NCBI RefSeq assembly: GCF_003646465.1
Contig: NZ_QZEX01000013.1
Span: 1-64,000 of the forward strand
Source of the DNA: Chachezhania antarctica
Lineage (GTDB): Bacteria; Pseudomonadota; Alphaproteobacteria; Rhodobacterales; Rhodobacteraceae
Length of the DNA stretch: 64,000 nt
Direction: 5' to 3'
Part shown: one piece after another, positions 56,180 to 64,000 of the stretch
Position numbering within the stretch: the first letter of the stretch is position 1
Layout: each line of letters opens with the position of its first letter
Made by a program: the position numbers and the translations under genes
The notes under the pieces: generated by a model
The model's database searches: none
What the model was told of the DNA's origin: nothing
Seen by the model: only the letters and a program-made list of their open reading frames with translations

Positions 56180-57802
56180 ATGTTGGACGACCGCTATTCG
56201 CTGGCTTTCAAGCTCTATCCGTACGAACGCTCGGCCGATCAGGACGCGGCGCAGGCGGTGCGCCATCCGGTGATCGTGGTGGGCGGGGGCCCCATCGGCG
56301 TGGCCACCGCGCTGGATCTGGGCCTGCAGGGCATCCCGGTTGTGGTGCTGGACGACCATGAGGGCATCGGCCAGGGCAGCCGCGCGATCTGCTTCGCCAA
56401 GCGCAGCCTCGAAATCGCCGACCGCTACGGCGCGGCCGGGCCGATGCTGGACAAGGGCGTTGTCTGGAACCTTGGCAAGGTCTTCCACGAAGACCGGAAA
56501 GTGTTCGAGTTCAACCTGCTCCCCGAATCCGGCCACCGCTTTCCGGCGTTCATCAACCTGCAGCAGCCCTATTTCGAACGCTTCCTCGTCGAACGGCTGC
56601 GAGAATTGCAGGCAGACGGTGCGCCTATCGAGATCCGCGGCAGGAACAGCGTGCAAAGTGTCGAATTTCACGACGATCACGTCCGGCTTCAGATCGACAC
56701 CCCCGAAGGCCCCTACACGCTGGAAGCCGACTGGCTGATCGGCTGCGACGGCGCGGGCTCGCCCCTGCGCACGATGATGGGGCTCGATTTCGATGGCCGT
56801 GTGTTTCAGGACAGTTTCCTGATCGCCGACATCACGATGAAGGCCGATTTCCCCACGGAACGCTGGTTCTGGTTCGAACCGTCCCACAAGGCCGGCGCCT
56901 CGACCCTGCTGCACAAGCAGCCAGATGGCGTCTGGCGGGTCGATTTCCAGATCGGCTGGGACGTGGACCGAAAGGTCGAACTGAAGGAGGAGAACGTCCG
57001 CAAACGGCTCGACGCGATGCTGGGGCCGGACGTGGAGTATGAACTGGTCTGGACGTCGATCTACACCTTCCAGTGCCGCCGGATGAAGAAATTCCGGCAT
57101 GGGCGCGTCCTGTTTGCCGGCGACTCCGCGCACCAGGTGTCGCCCTTCGGCGCGCGCGGCGCGAATTCCGGCATGCAGGACGTCGACAACCTTGGCTGGA
57201 AACTGGGCATGGTGATCCGGGGCGAGGCGCCGGATGCGTTGCTGGACAGCTACTGCGCCGAACGGCGGCATGGCGCGGATGAGAACATCCTGAACTCCAC
57301 CCGCGCGACCGATTTCATCACGCCCAAGTCGAAGATCAGCCACATCTTCCGCAATGCAGTGCTGGACCTGGCCGAGCGGTTCGAATTCGCGCGGCCCCTG
57401 GTCAATTCCGGTCGCCTTTCGGTGCCTTGCGTCTATGACGGCTTGCCGCTGAACGGCCCCGATGCCCTGACCGGCGGCCCGGCCCGCACCCGCGTCGGCA
57501 GCCCGTGCCCGGATGCTCCGCTGGGCGACGGCTTCCTGCTGCCGCGTCTGGGCAAGGGCTTCACGCTCCTGACCATCGACGTCGAGGCGGCGGAGACGAT
57601 CGAGGCCGACGGGGTGATCGCCACGCGCGTGGCGCTCAGGGCGTCCGACGACACGACCGGCGCGCTGGCCGAACGGTACCTGGGAACGGCCGCCTCGGCT
57701 GTCTACCTGATCCGTCCCGACCAGCACGTTGCGGCGCGGTGGGAGAGTTTCGACGCCGCCGCGGTGCAGGATGCGCTGCGGATCGCCTGCGGAAAAGGAT
57801 GA
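56180..57802 (+). CDS. FAD-dependent aromatic monooxygenase
   Basis: This 540-aa flavoprotein of the phenol hydroxylase/MhpA group has the Rossmann GGGPIG near 34-39, the DG motif (LIGCDGAGSPLR) and the GD motif (LFAGDSAHQVSPFGARGANSGMQDVDN). Next to hmgA and a small DUF2783 gene, it could make homogentisate from 3-hydroxyphenylacetate or another hydroxyphenyl acid, as MhaA does with the small partner MhaB in pseudomonads. GGAGGGG precedes the start. Confidence 0.82.
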   Translation: MLDDRYSLAFKLYPYERSADQDAAQAVRHPVIVVGGGPIGVATALDLGLQGIPVVVLDDHEGIGQGSRAICFAKRSLEIADRYGAAGPMLDKGVVWNLGKVFHEDRKVFEFNLLPESGHRFPAFINLQQPYFERFLVERLRELQADGAPIEIRGRNSVQSVEFHDDHVRLQIDTPEGPYTLEADWLIGCDGAGSPLRTMMGLDFDGRVFQDSFLIADITMKADFPTERWFWFEPSHKAGASTLLHKQPDGVWRVDFQIGWDVDRKVELKEENVRKRLDAMLGPDVEYELVWTSIYTFQCRRMKKFRHGRVLFAGDSAHQVSPFGARGANSGMQDVDNLGWKLGMVIRGEAPDALLDSYCAERRHGADENILNSTRATDFITPKSKISHIFRNAVLDLAERFEFARPLVNSGRLSVPCVYDGLPLNGPDALTGGPARTRVGSPCPDAPLGDGFLLPRLGKGFTLLTIDVEAAETIEADGVIATRVALRASDDTTGALAERYLGTAASAVYLIRPDQHVAARWESFDAAAVQDALRIACGKG

Positions 57803-57805
57803 CAG

Positions 57806-57997
57806 ATGACGCTGCAGACCAAACCGAACATCGCCGATGCTGACGGCTTCTACGCCGACCTGATCGCCGCCCATGACGGGCTGAGCGAAGACGAAAGCGC
57901 CGCCTTCAACGCGCGCCTGATCCTGATCCTCGCCAACCAGATCGGTGACCGCGCCGTGCTGGATGCGGCGCTCGAGGCGGCGCAAGCCAGGCGCTGA
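57806..57997 (+). CDS. DUF2783 small protein
   Basis: This 63-aa helical acidic protein (FYADLIAAHDGLSEDESAAFNARLILILANQIGD) matches DUF2783. It begins 3 bp after the monooxygenase stop, suggesting a functional partner such as a coupling protein for hydroxylation. It ends the run; an R1 repeat follows. Confidence 0.8.
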   Translation: MTLQTKPNIADADGFYADLIAAHDGLSEDESAAFNARLILILANQIGDRAVLDAALEAAQARR

Positions 57998-58006
57998 CCG
58001 GCGAAC

Positions 58007-58095
58007 GGTGCGTGGAGACCACGCACCCTACCGACCGTCGGAAGAAGAGCGCCGTCCGGGGAACCTTGACGTAGGGTGCGTGGTTTCCACGCACC
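58007..58095. repeat. R1 palindromic repeat pair
   Basis: Unit 1 (58007-58027) and unit 2 (58071-58095) each have perfect GGTGCGTGG/CCACGCACC arms with 3-base loops and are inverted relative to one another via CTAC and GTAG. It lies after the homogentisate run and before a partial R2 element. Confidence 0.8.
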
Positions 58096-58125
58096 ATGCC
58101 CGGCGAAAACCCAACGGCCCTGACG

Positions 58126-58170
58126 TCTTTGGCCCTAGAATAACTCGGAGGTGTGGGGGCAGAGCCCAAC
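58126..58170. repeat. Partial R2 element
   Basis: It holds GTCTTTGGCCCTAGAATAAC and GGGGGCAGAGCCC, i.e. the right half of the R2 pattern in the inverted sense. The missing half suggests decay or a truncated copy next to the R1 pair. Confidence 0.5.
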
Positions 58171-58177
58171 GAACCGC

Positions 58178-58888
<711 letters not shown>

Positions 58889-58895
58889 GATCGCC

Positions 58896-60797
58896 TCATG
58901 CTGCTGCTTCATGGCCCAGAAGGCCGGCCAGGGTCTGTATCGTGAACGGCTTGCGCAGCACCGGCCCGCTGGTCAGCGCGGCGCGGTGAAGCGGATCGTC
59001 GAGCGGAAGGGAGGTCATCAGGATCAGCGGCACGCCAGCAGACTTGGCCGCCCAGCCGAGGTCGAGCCCGGTGGCCGTGCCTTCCAGCTTGATGTCCGAC
59101 AGGATCAAAGCGATCTCTCCCACGTCGCCCAGAAGTGCCTGCGCCTCGTCTGCCGCTGCGGCCTCGATCACGGCATAACCCAGGTCCATCAGCATGGTCC
59201 GGTAGTTGCTGCGCAGATCGGCGCTGTCTTCGACCAGCAGCGCCAGACCGCCGGGGGCGGCCGGGGCCAGCCGCAGGGGCAGGCGCAAGCGTACTTCGGC
59301 CCCGCCGGACCAGTTGCCGATCTCCATCGCGCCGCCGGCCATCTTGACCATGTCGTAGACCATGGGCAGGCCAAGGCCCGAACCCGCGTCGCCCTTCGTC
59401 GTGAAGAACGGATGCAGCGCCTTGTCCAGCGCATCCGGTGAAAAGCCCGCGCCGGTGTCGGTGACGGACAGTTCCAGCCAGATGTCGCCCACCGCGTGCG
59501 CCGTGATGGTGATCTGCCCCGACGTGCCGCAGGCATCGCGAGCGTTCAGGATGAGGTTCAGCAGCGCGTCCTGCAACAGACCGGGGTCGAGCATCACGGG
59601 CCGGTCCGGGCAATGGTCGAGCACCGTCAGATCCACCGCCTGCGGCAGGCTGGGCGAGGCCAGCAGTTTCAGGTCGGCCAGGAAATCATGCATGTCGGTC
59701 GCCTGCGGCCGGGGCGGTCGCTGGCCCGTCATGTCAGCGATCCGGTTCAGCAGCCGCCCACCGCGCCGGGCCGCGGTGCGGGTGGCGGCGATCAGGTCGG
59801 CGGCCTCGGTGCCCAGATCCATCCGGGCCAGCCGGCTTTGCATGCCAAGGATGATCGTCAGGAGGTTCGAGAAATCATGCGCCATGCCCGAGGTCATCTG
59901 CGCCGCGATCTCGCGCCGCCGGCCCTGTTGCAGCGCGGCGCGGGCCTGGGTTTCCGCGGTGACATCCATCGACAGGATATAGGCCCCGCCCTGGCCATCG
60001 GGAGTGAAAGCGGCGCGGAGCCTGCGGGAATCGTGCGGCTCGGTGAACTCGAACACCGGGCTTTCGCCCTGGAAGGCGGCATGAAGATGGGGGCGTATCA
60101 GCTCGAAATTCTCGATCCCCACGGCGGCGGACAAGGTCATGCCCACGACATCGGCCGGGCGGCCCGGCATGATCGCCGACAGGCGGCGGTTGGAATAGGT
60201 GTAGCGGCCTTCGGCGTTCACATGGGCGATGTGGGCGGGCATCATCTCAGTCACCAGACGCGTGCGGGCCTCCATCTCCGTCAGTTCGCGCTTGGCCTCC
60301 TCCAGCGCGGCGTTGGAGGCGGCGAGCTTGCGGTTGGCGGCGGCCAGTTCCTCGGAATGGGAGACGAGCTTTTCCGACAGCTCCTCCGACCGTGCCCGCA
60401 GAAGCGTTTCGCTGCGCTTGGCTTGCGTGATGTCGGTGTAGACGGTGACCCAGCCGCCTTGCGGCAGGGGCGAGCCTTCGACCGAGATCGTGCGGCCGTT
60501 GGCGCGGGTGCGTTCCATGTAATGCGGTTCGAACGCGCGGGCGATGTCGACCTTGTCGGCGACATAGGCCTCTATATCGTCGATGGGGCCATATTCGCCC
60601 GAGGTGGCGAGGTAGCGGATGGTATCCTCGAAGGGTGCGCCCGGGATGGTCAGCCAGTCGGGCAAGTTGAACATCGTCTGGAACGGACGGTTGCAGACAG
60701 CCAGCCGCAGATCGCGGTCATAGATCGAAAGCGCCTGGGCAATGAGGTTCAGCCCGGCGCTGGTCATGGCCTTGGTCTGGGTGTCGTCGAGTGTCAT
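58896..60797 (-). CDS. PAS-domain hybrid sensor histidine kinase
   Basis: This 633-aa cytoplasmic sensor has two PAS domains (about 12-125 and 180-290) joined by a coiled coil (135-178), a HisKA H-box (His307 in SGMAHDFSNLL), a HATPase with N-box LNLILNARDA and GSGLGLP, and a C-terminal receiver (LLVEDSADLR, phospho-Asp in LSDIKLEG, Lys in LRKPF). No transmembrane helix is seen. The ATG at 60797 has AGGA well placed. It is divergent from eutB and pairs with the OmpR-type regulator. Confidence 0.9.
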   Translation of the reverse strand: MTLDDTQTKAMTSAGLNLIAQALSIYDRDLRLAVCNRPFQTMFNLPDWLTIPGAPFEDTIRYLATSGEYGPIDDIEAYVADKVDIARAFEPHYMERTRANGRTISVEGSPLPQGGWVTVYTDITQAKRSETLLRARSEELSEKLVSHSEELAAANRKLAASNAALEEAKRELTEMEARTRLVTEMMPAHIAHVNAEGRYTYSNRRLSAIMPGRPADVVGMTLSAAVGIENFELIRPHLHAAFQGESPVFEFTEPHDSRRLRAAFTPDGQGGAYILSMDVTAETQARAALQQGRRREIAAQMTSGMAHDFSNLLTIILGMQSRLARMDLGTEAADLIAATRTAARRGGRLLNRIADMTGQRPPRPQATDMHDFLADLKLLASPSLPQAVDLTVLDHCPDRPVMLDPGLLQDALLNLILNARDACGTSGQITITAHAVGDIWLELSVTDTGAGFSPDALDKALHPFFTTKGDAGSGLGLPMVYDMVKMAGGAMEIGNWSGGAEVRLRLPLRLAPAAPGGLALLVEDSADLRSNYRTMLMDLGYAVIEAAAADEAQALLGDVGEIALILSDIKLEGTATGLDLGWAAKSAGVPLILMTSLPLDDPLHRAALTSGPVLRKPFTIQTLAGLLGHEAAA

Positions 60798-60877
60798 GGG
60801 CACGGGTCCTGCGGGAAGAACAGGCTAGCATCGGGCGGGGCGGCGGGCAATCTTGCGTGGTGCGTTGGCCGGTGTCG

Positions 60878-60948
60878 GAGGGGGCTCTGCCCCCACCCGC
60901 CCGTTCCGGGCGTGCCCCCCGGAGTATTTTGGGAAAGAAGAAACCGGG
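60878..60948. repeat. R2 intergenic element (short)
   Basis: It carries GGGGGCTCTGCCCCC, then GCCCCCCGGAGTATTTTGGG. The distal inverted half seen in other copies is missing. It lies in the divergent kinase-eutB promoter region. Confidence 0.6.
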
Positions 60949-61072
60949 CTTCTGATGAGACTTCGGGCATCTCTTGGCGAAGTTGGGGAGGGCACGGTGA
61001 AAATCGGCATGTGCGGTTAGCGTCTGTGGAAATATCGGGTATCTCTGTGGCGAGAATTCGAAAGGTTTGTCC

Positions 61073-62470
61073 ATGAGTTATGTCACCACGCTGGAACAGA
61101 CGCGGTTCACGTTCCCGGATCTGCGCGCGCTTCTGGCCAAGGCGTCGCCTCATCGCAGCGGCGACGTGCTGGCGGGTGTTGCGGCAGATGGGCCGGTGGA
61201 GCGGCTGGCGGCGCAGATGGCGCTGGCGGACTTGCCGCTGAGTGCCTTTCTGTCGGTGGATGTTCTGGGCGTGGACGGCGACGAGGTGTCCGACCTGATC
61301 GCTGCGCGCCATGACGCGGAGGCGTTCCGGCCCGTGGCGTCCCTGACGGTGGGCGAATTCCGCGAATGGCTGCTGGCGCCCGAGACGGATGGCGCGGCAA
61401 TCGCGGCACTGAAATGGGGACTGACGCCGGAAATGGTGGCGGCGGTGTCCAAGATCTGCCGGGTGCAGGACCTGATCGCGATTGCCGCAAAGGTGCGGGT
61501 CGTGACCGCGTTCCGGACGACGATCGGCCTGTCCGGGCGGCTTTCGACGCGGAACCAGCCGAACCACCCGACCGACAGTTCGCGGGGGATCGCGGCCTCG
61601 GCGCTCGACGGGCTTTTGATGGGATCGGGCGACGCGGTGATCGGGGTGAACCCGGCCACGGATACGGTCGAGGATTACGTGCGCATCGTGACGCTGCTGG
61701 ACGACCTGCGGCAGGCGCTGGAGATCCCGACGCAATCGTGCTGCCTGGGCCATGTCACCACAGCCATCGCCGCGATGGAGGCTGGCGCGCCGGTGGATCT
61801 TGTCTTCCAGTCGGTCGCCGGGTCGGCAAAGGCCAATGCCGAGTTCGGGGTGACCCTGTCGTTGCTGGCCGAGGCGACGGAGGCGGCGCGGGCTCTGGGC
61901 CGGGGCACCGTCGGCACCAACGTCATGTATTTCGAGACCGGGCAGGGCGCGGCCCTGTCGGCCAATGCGCATAACGGTGTCGATCAGCAGACGATGGAAG
62001 CGCGGGCCTATGCTGTGGCGCGGGAATTCGATCCGCTGCTGGTCAACACGGTCGTGGGCTTCATCGGCCCGGAATACCTGTTCAACGGAAAGGAGATCCT
62101 GCGCGCGGGGCTGGAGGATCACTTCTGCGGCAAGCTGCTGGGCCTGCCGATGGGGGTGGACGTCTGTTACACCAACCACGTGGAGGCCGATCCCGACGAC
62201 ATGGACACGCTGTTCGTGACGCTGTGTTCGGCGGGGGTGAATTTCGTGATCACGGTGCCGGGCTCGGACGACGTGATGCTGAATTACCAGAGCCTGTCGC
62301 ATCACGACGCCGTCTTCGCGCGCGAGACGCTGGGGCTGGCGCCCGCGCCGGAATTCGAGGACTGGCTGAACCGGATCGGGCTGACGGATGGGGCAGGACG
62401 GCTGCAGGACGCGCCGCCTGCGCTCGCGGGCCATCCGGGTGTGGCCGGTCTGCTGGAGGCACACGCATGA
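61073..62470 (+). CDS. eutB: Ethanolamine ammonia-lyase large subunit
   Basis: This 465-aa subunit of the adenosylcobalamin-dependent lyase converts ethanolamine to acetaldehyde and ammonia. Characteristic segments include TTIGLSGRLSTRNQPNHPTD, YFETGQGAALSANAHNGVDQ and GVDVCYTNHVEAD. The start at 61073 (MSYVTTLEQ) follows AAAGG. The stop overlaps eutC by 4 bp. There is no microcompartment, reactivase (eutA) or permease in the window. Confidence 0.95.
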   Translation: MSYVTTLEQTRFTFPDLRALLAKASPHRSGDVLAGVAADGPVERLAAQMALADLPLSAFLSVDVLGVDGDEVSDLIAARHDAEAFRPVASLTVGEFREWLLAPETDGAAIAALKWGLTPEMVAAVSKICRVQDLIAIAAKVRVVTAFRTTIGLSGRLSTRNQPNHPTDSSRGIAASALDGLLMGSGDAVIGVNPATDTVEDYVRIVTLLDDLRQALEIPTQSCCLGHVTTAIAAMEAGAPVDLVFQSVAGSAKANAEFGVTLSLLAEATEAARALGRGTVGTNVMYFETGQGAALSANAHNGVDQQTMEARAYAVAREFDPLLVNTVVGFIGPEYLFNGKEILRAGLEDHFCGKLLGLPMGVDVCYTNHVEADPDDMDTLFVTLCSAGVNFVITVPGSDDVMLNYQSLSHHDAVFARETLGLAPAPEFEDWLNRIGLTDGAGRLQDAPPALAGHPGVAGLLEAHA

Positions 62471-63216
62471 GCAAGGGACGCACCGAGGCGTTGCTGTCGC
62501 CCCTGAAGGCCGCGACCGAGGCGCGGATCGGCATGGGCCGGTCGGGCGCCGGTCTACCGACACGGGCGGGCCTGTCCTTCGCGCTGGATCACGCGCGCGC
62601 GAAGGAGGCGGTGTGGTCCGAACTGGACCGGGAGGCGTTGCAGGAAAGCATCGCCGATCTGGGCCCGGTTGGCCTGGCCGACAGCCAGATCAGCGAGGGG
62701 CGGGCCGAATACCTGCGCCGCCCGGATCTGGGGCGGTTGCTGGCGCCGGGGGCGGAACTGCCGGACGCATCCCCCGGGGGCATTTGCATCGTCGTGGCCG
62801 ACGGGCTGAGCGCCATGGCGGTAAAGTTCAACGCCGCGGCTGTCCTGCGGTCGCTGGTGCCACTGCTGCCGGGGATCGGGATGGATCTTTCGGGGATCGT
62901 CCTGGCGCGACAGGCGCGCGTCGCGCTGGGCGACGAGGTTGCGGTGAAGATGCGGGCCGCCGGCGTCGTCGTGCTGATCGGCGAACGGCCCGGGTTGTCG
63001 TCGGCCGACAGCCTTGGGGCCTATGTCACGTGGAACCCGCATGCGGGCATGCCCAATGCCGACCGGAACTGCATTTCCAACATCCGCGCGGGGGGGCTGG
63101 ACCCGGCTGACGCCGCCCGCCAGATCGCCGGGTTGTTGCGGACCATGAAGCGTGTCGACGCCAGCGGACTGGAGATGAAGACCCGGCTGACCGCGCTGAC
63201 AAAGGCCGACGGCTAG
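62467..63216 (+). CDS. eutC: Ethanolamine ammonia-lyase small subunit
   Basis: This 249-aa subunit helps bind coenzyme B12 at the EutB interface. Typical segments are TEARIGMGRSGAGLPT, ICIVVADGLSAMAV and the C-terminal RNCISNIRAGGLD. The start at 62467 lies in the ATGA overlap with eutB. The 236-bp gap after it contains no gene I can support. Confidence 0.95.
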   Translation: MSKGRTEALLSPLKAATEARIGMGRSGAGLPTRAGLSFALDHARAKEAVWSELDREALQESIADLGPVGLADSQISEGRAEYLRRPDLGRLLAPGAELPDASPGGICIVVADGLSAMAVKFNAAAVLRSLVPLLPGIGMDLSGIVLARQARVALGDEVAVKMRAAGVVVLIGERPGLSSADSLGAYVTWNPHAGMPNADRNCISNIRAGGLDPADAARQIAGLLRTMKRVDASGLEMKTRLTALTKADG

Positions 63217-63452
63217 AGCGGCGCCGGACGTGCCCATGCCGGGATCTCTACCGGGCGCTCATCGCCATGGTCGGGCTATTTGTGATCGACACGCTTGTTG
63301 TGGCGATCCTTTGGAAGGTTGCCGGACCCCCTGAGGTCGATCCCCGTGTTGCGCAAGGCGCGCGGCGGAGATCGGCGTTCGCCGTTGCACGGCACATCGT
63401 GGCAAGGGCAGAGAGCCGGACCTGGGGTGCCAAAACCTGCAGGGCGCGAGGT

Positions 63453-63782
63453 CTACTTCTTGCGGGTCGGCGGGACTTCTTTCATGGACTCCAGCAGGGC
63501 GGCCTTCAGTCCCTCGGGGTCCCCGACCAGACGTTCATCGCGGCAGATATCGGTCGCGAGGGCCGTGGCATTGGCGAAGTCGTAGCCATTGAGCACGAGA
63601 TCGTTGATGAACGTACCCTGCGGCTTGTCCCAGATCGTCTGACGCCACGGGCCGCGGTAGCAGTCGATGATGATCGGGTGCCCCCCGGTCGCCTTTGCCG
63701 CGCTGCCGTCGGTTGCGAACGCGGGGGCAGCGGGAAGGGTCAGCGGGATCAGCATAAGGAGGGCGGTGCGAAACGATGCCAT
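63453..63782 (-). CDS. Small secreted protein of unknown function
   Basis: This 109-aa protein has a signal peptide (about 1-23, MASFRTALLMLIPLTLPAAPAFA). The mature part has two Cys (IIDCYRGPW and DICRDE) that could form a disulfide in the periplasm. No family is recognised. It is isolated at the window end; the AT-richer stretch 63783-64000 beyond it should hold its promoter and shows no supported gene. Confidence 0.6.
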   Translation of the reverse strand: MASFRTALLMLIPLTLPAAPAFATDGSAAKATGGHPIIIDCYRGPWRQTIWDKPQGTFINDLVLNGYDFANATALATDICRDERLVGDPEGLKAALLESMKEVPPTRKK

Positions 63783-64000
63783 AATGGGAAAACCTCTTGT
63801 CTCGGACAGAACTCGCCGAGGGTGATGTGAATGAGCGCATACTGCACGGGGTCGATGCGGTGTGTGAAGCAGGCCAAGCGCTTCGCTTCAAGTGAAGATT
63901 GAACGCTACGCGAGGTCACACGCAATTTTGACCGGTTTTTCGTCTGGTTTGGGAAGTGCAACCGCAACAATGCCCCGAAAATGGCCATAATGTTGCCGTG

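Noticed and set aside
60798-61072. Possible cobalamin riboswitch upstream of eutB
   Set aside because: No B12-box-like sequence was found; the gap holds an R2 element and a short leader.
63749-63988. 79-codon minus-strand open frame at the window end
   Set aside because: It overlaps the start of the secreted orphan, its third codon positions are not GC-rich as in real genes here, and no family is seen.

Overview
The window is GC-rich, densely coding chromosomal DNA of an alphaproteobacterium, most likely of the Rhodobacteraceae (Roseobacter/Rhodobacter group). The signs are a BztABCD/AapJQMP-type amino-acid ABC transporter, an ATP12-family F1 assembly chaperone, a DUF1489 protein, an adenosylcobalamin-dependent ribonucleotide reductase, a ribosomal cluster that begins at rpmC instead of continuing from the S10 genes, and the 'GGGGGCTCTGCCCCC ... 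GTATTTTGG' intergenic elements I associate with this family. No CRISPR array, prophage, transposase or rRNA operon was seen. One tRNA gene, tRNA-Leu(UAA), is present.

Layout: 0.2-2.9 kb holds an agmatinase-family ureohydrolase, a small 2-oxoglutarate/Fe(II) oxygenase-like protein and a GluR0-like ligand-gated K+ channel. 3.4-14.0 kb is the spc/alpha ribosomal cluster (rpmC-rpsQ-rplN-rplX-rplE-rpsN-rpsH-rplF-rplR-rpsE-rpmD-rplO-secY-adk-rpsM-rpsK-rpoA-rplQ). It is interrupted by an opposite-strand DUF302 gene and by palindromic repeats. 14.2-19.9 kb is a co-oriented run: HtrA/Deg protease, rarA, crcB, a RluA-family pseudouridine synthase, a HAD phosphatase and an ATP12 chaperone, the last four linked by 4-base stop/start overlaps. 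20.2-24.6 kb encodes the general L-amino-acid ABC transporter. 24.7-33.5 kb is on the minus strand: a SixA-like phosphatase with a ferredoxin-like protein, argB-engB-yidC, an EAL phosphodiesterase, ttcA and an EamA exporter.

33.7-41.0 kb is on the plus strand: a CoxG-like protein, an ABC-2 exporter pair, an S49 peptidase with a zinc-ribbon membrane protein and a Ca2+/cation antiporter, a pteridine-reductase-like SDR and uvrC. 41.1-52.6 kb holds putA, a TPR protein, the tRNA, a BKACE enzyme, DUF1489, the B12-dependent RNR, an outer-membrane-barrel-like protein and a MATE exporter coupled to a Glyoxalase_8 protein. 52.6-58.0 kb is a homogentisate gene group: a divergent MarR regulator, then hmgA, an MBL-fold protein, a DinB protein, a flavin monooxygenase and DUF2783. 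58.2-63.2 kb is an OmpR-type regulator with a hybrid histidine kinase, divergent from eutBC (B12-dependent ethanolamine ammonia-lyase). The end carries one small secreted orphan.

The intergenic spaces hold three dispersed repeat families: (R1) paired GGTGCGTGG/CCACGCACC hairpins, several inside the ribosomal cluster; (R2) the GGGGCTCTGCCCC elements; (R3) 75-95 bp nested-hairpin elements with a GCCCGCCCACCC-like core. The most interesting leads are R3, the unusual homogentisate gene group, the GluR0-like receptor, the insertions in the ribosomal cluster, and a 17-codon ORF that bridges yidC and engB exactly.
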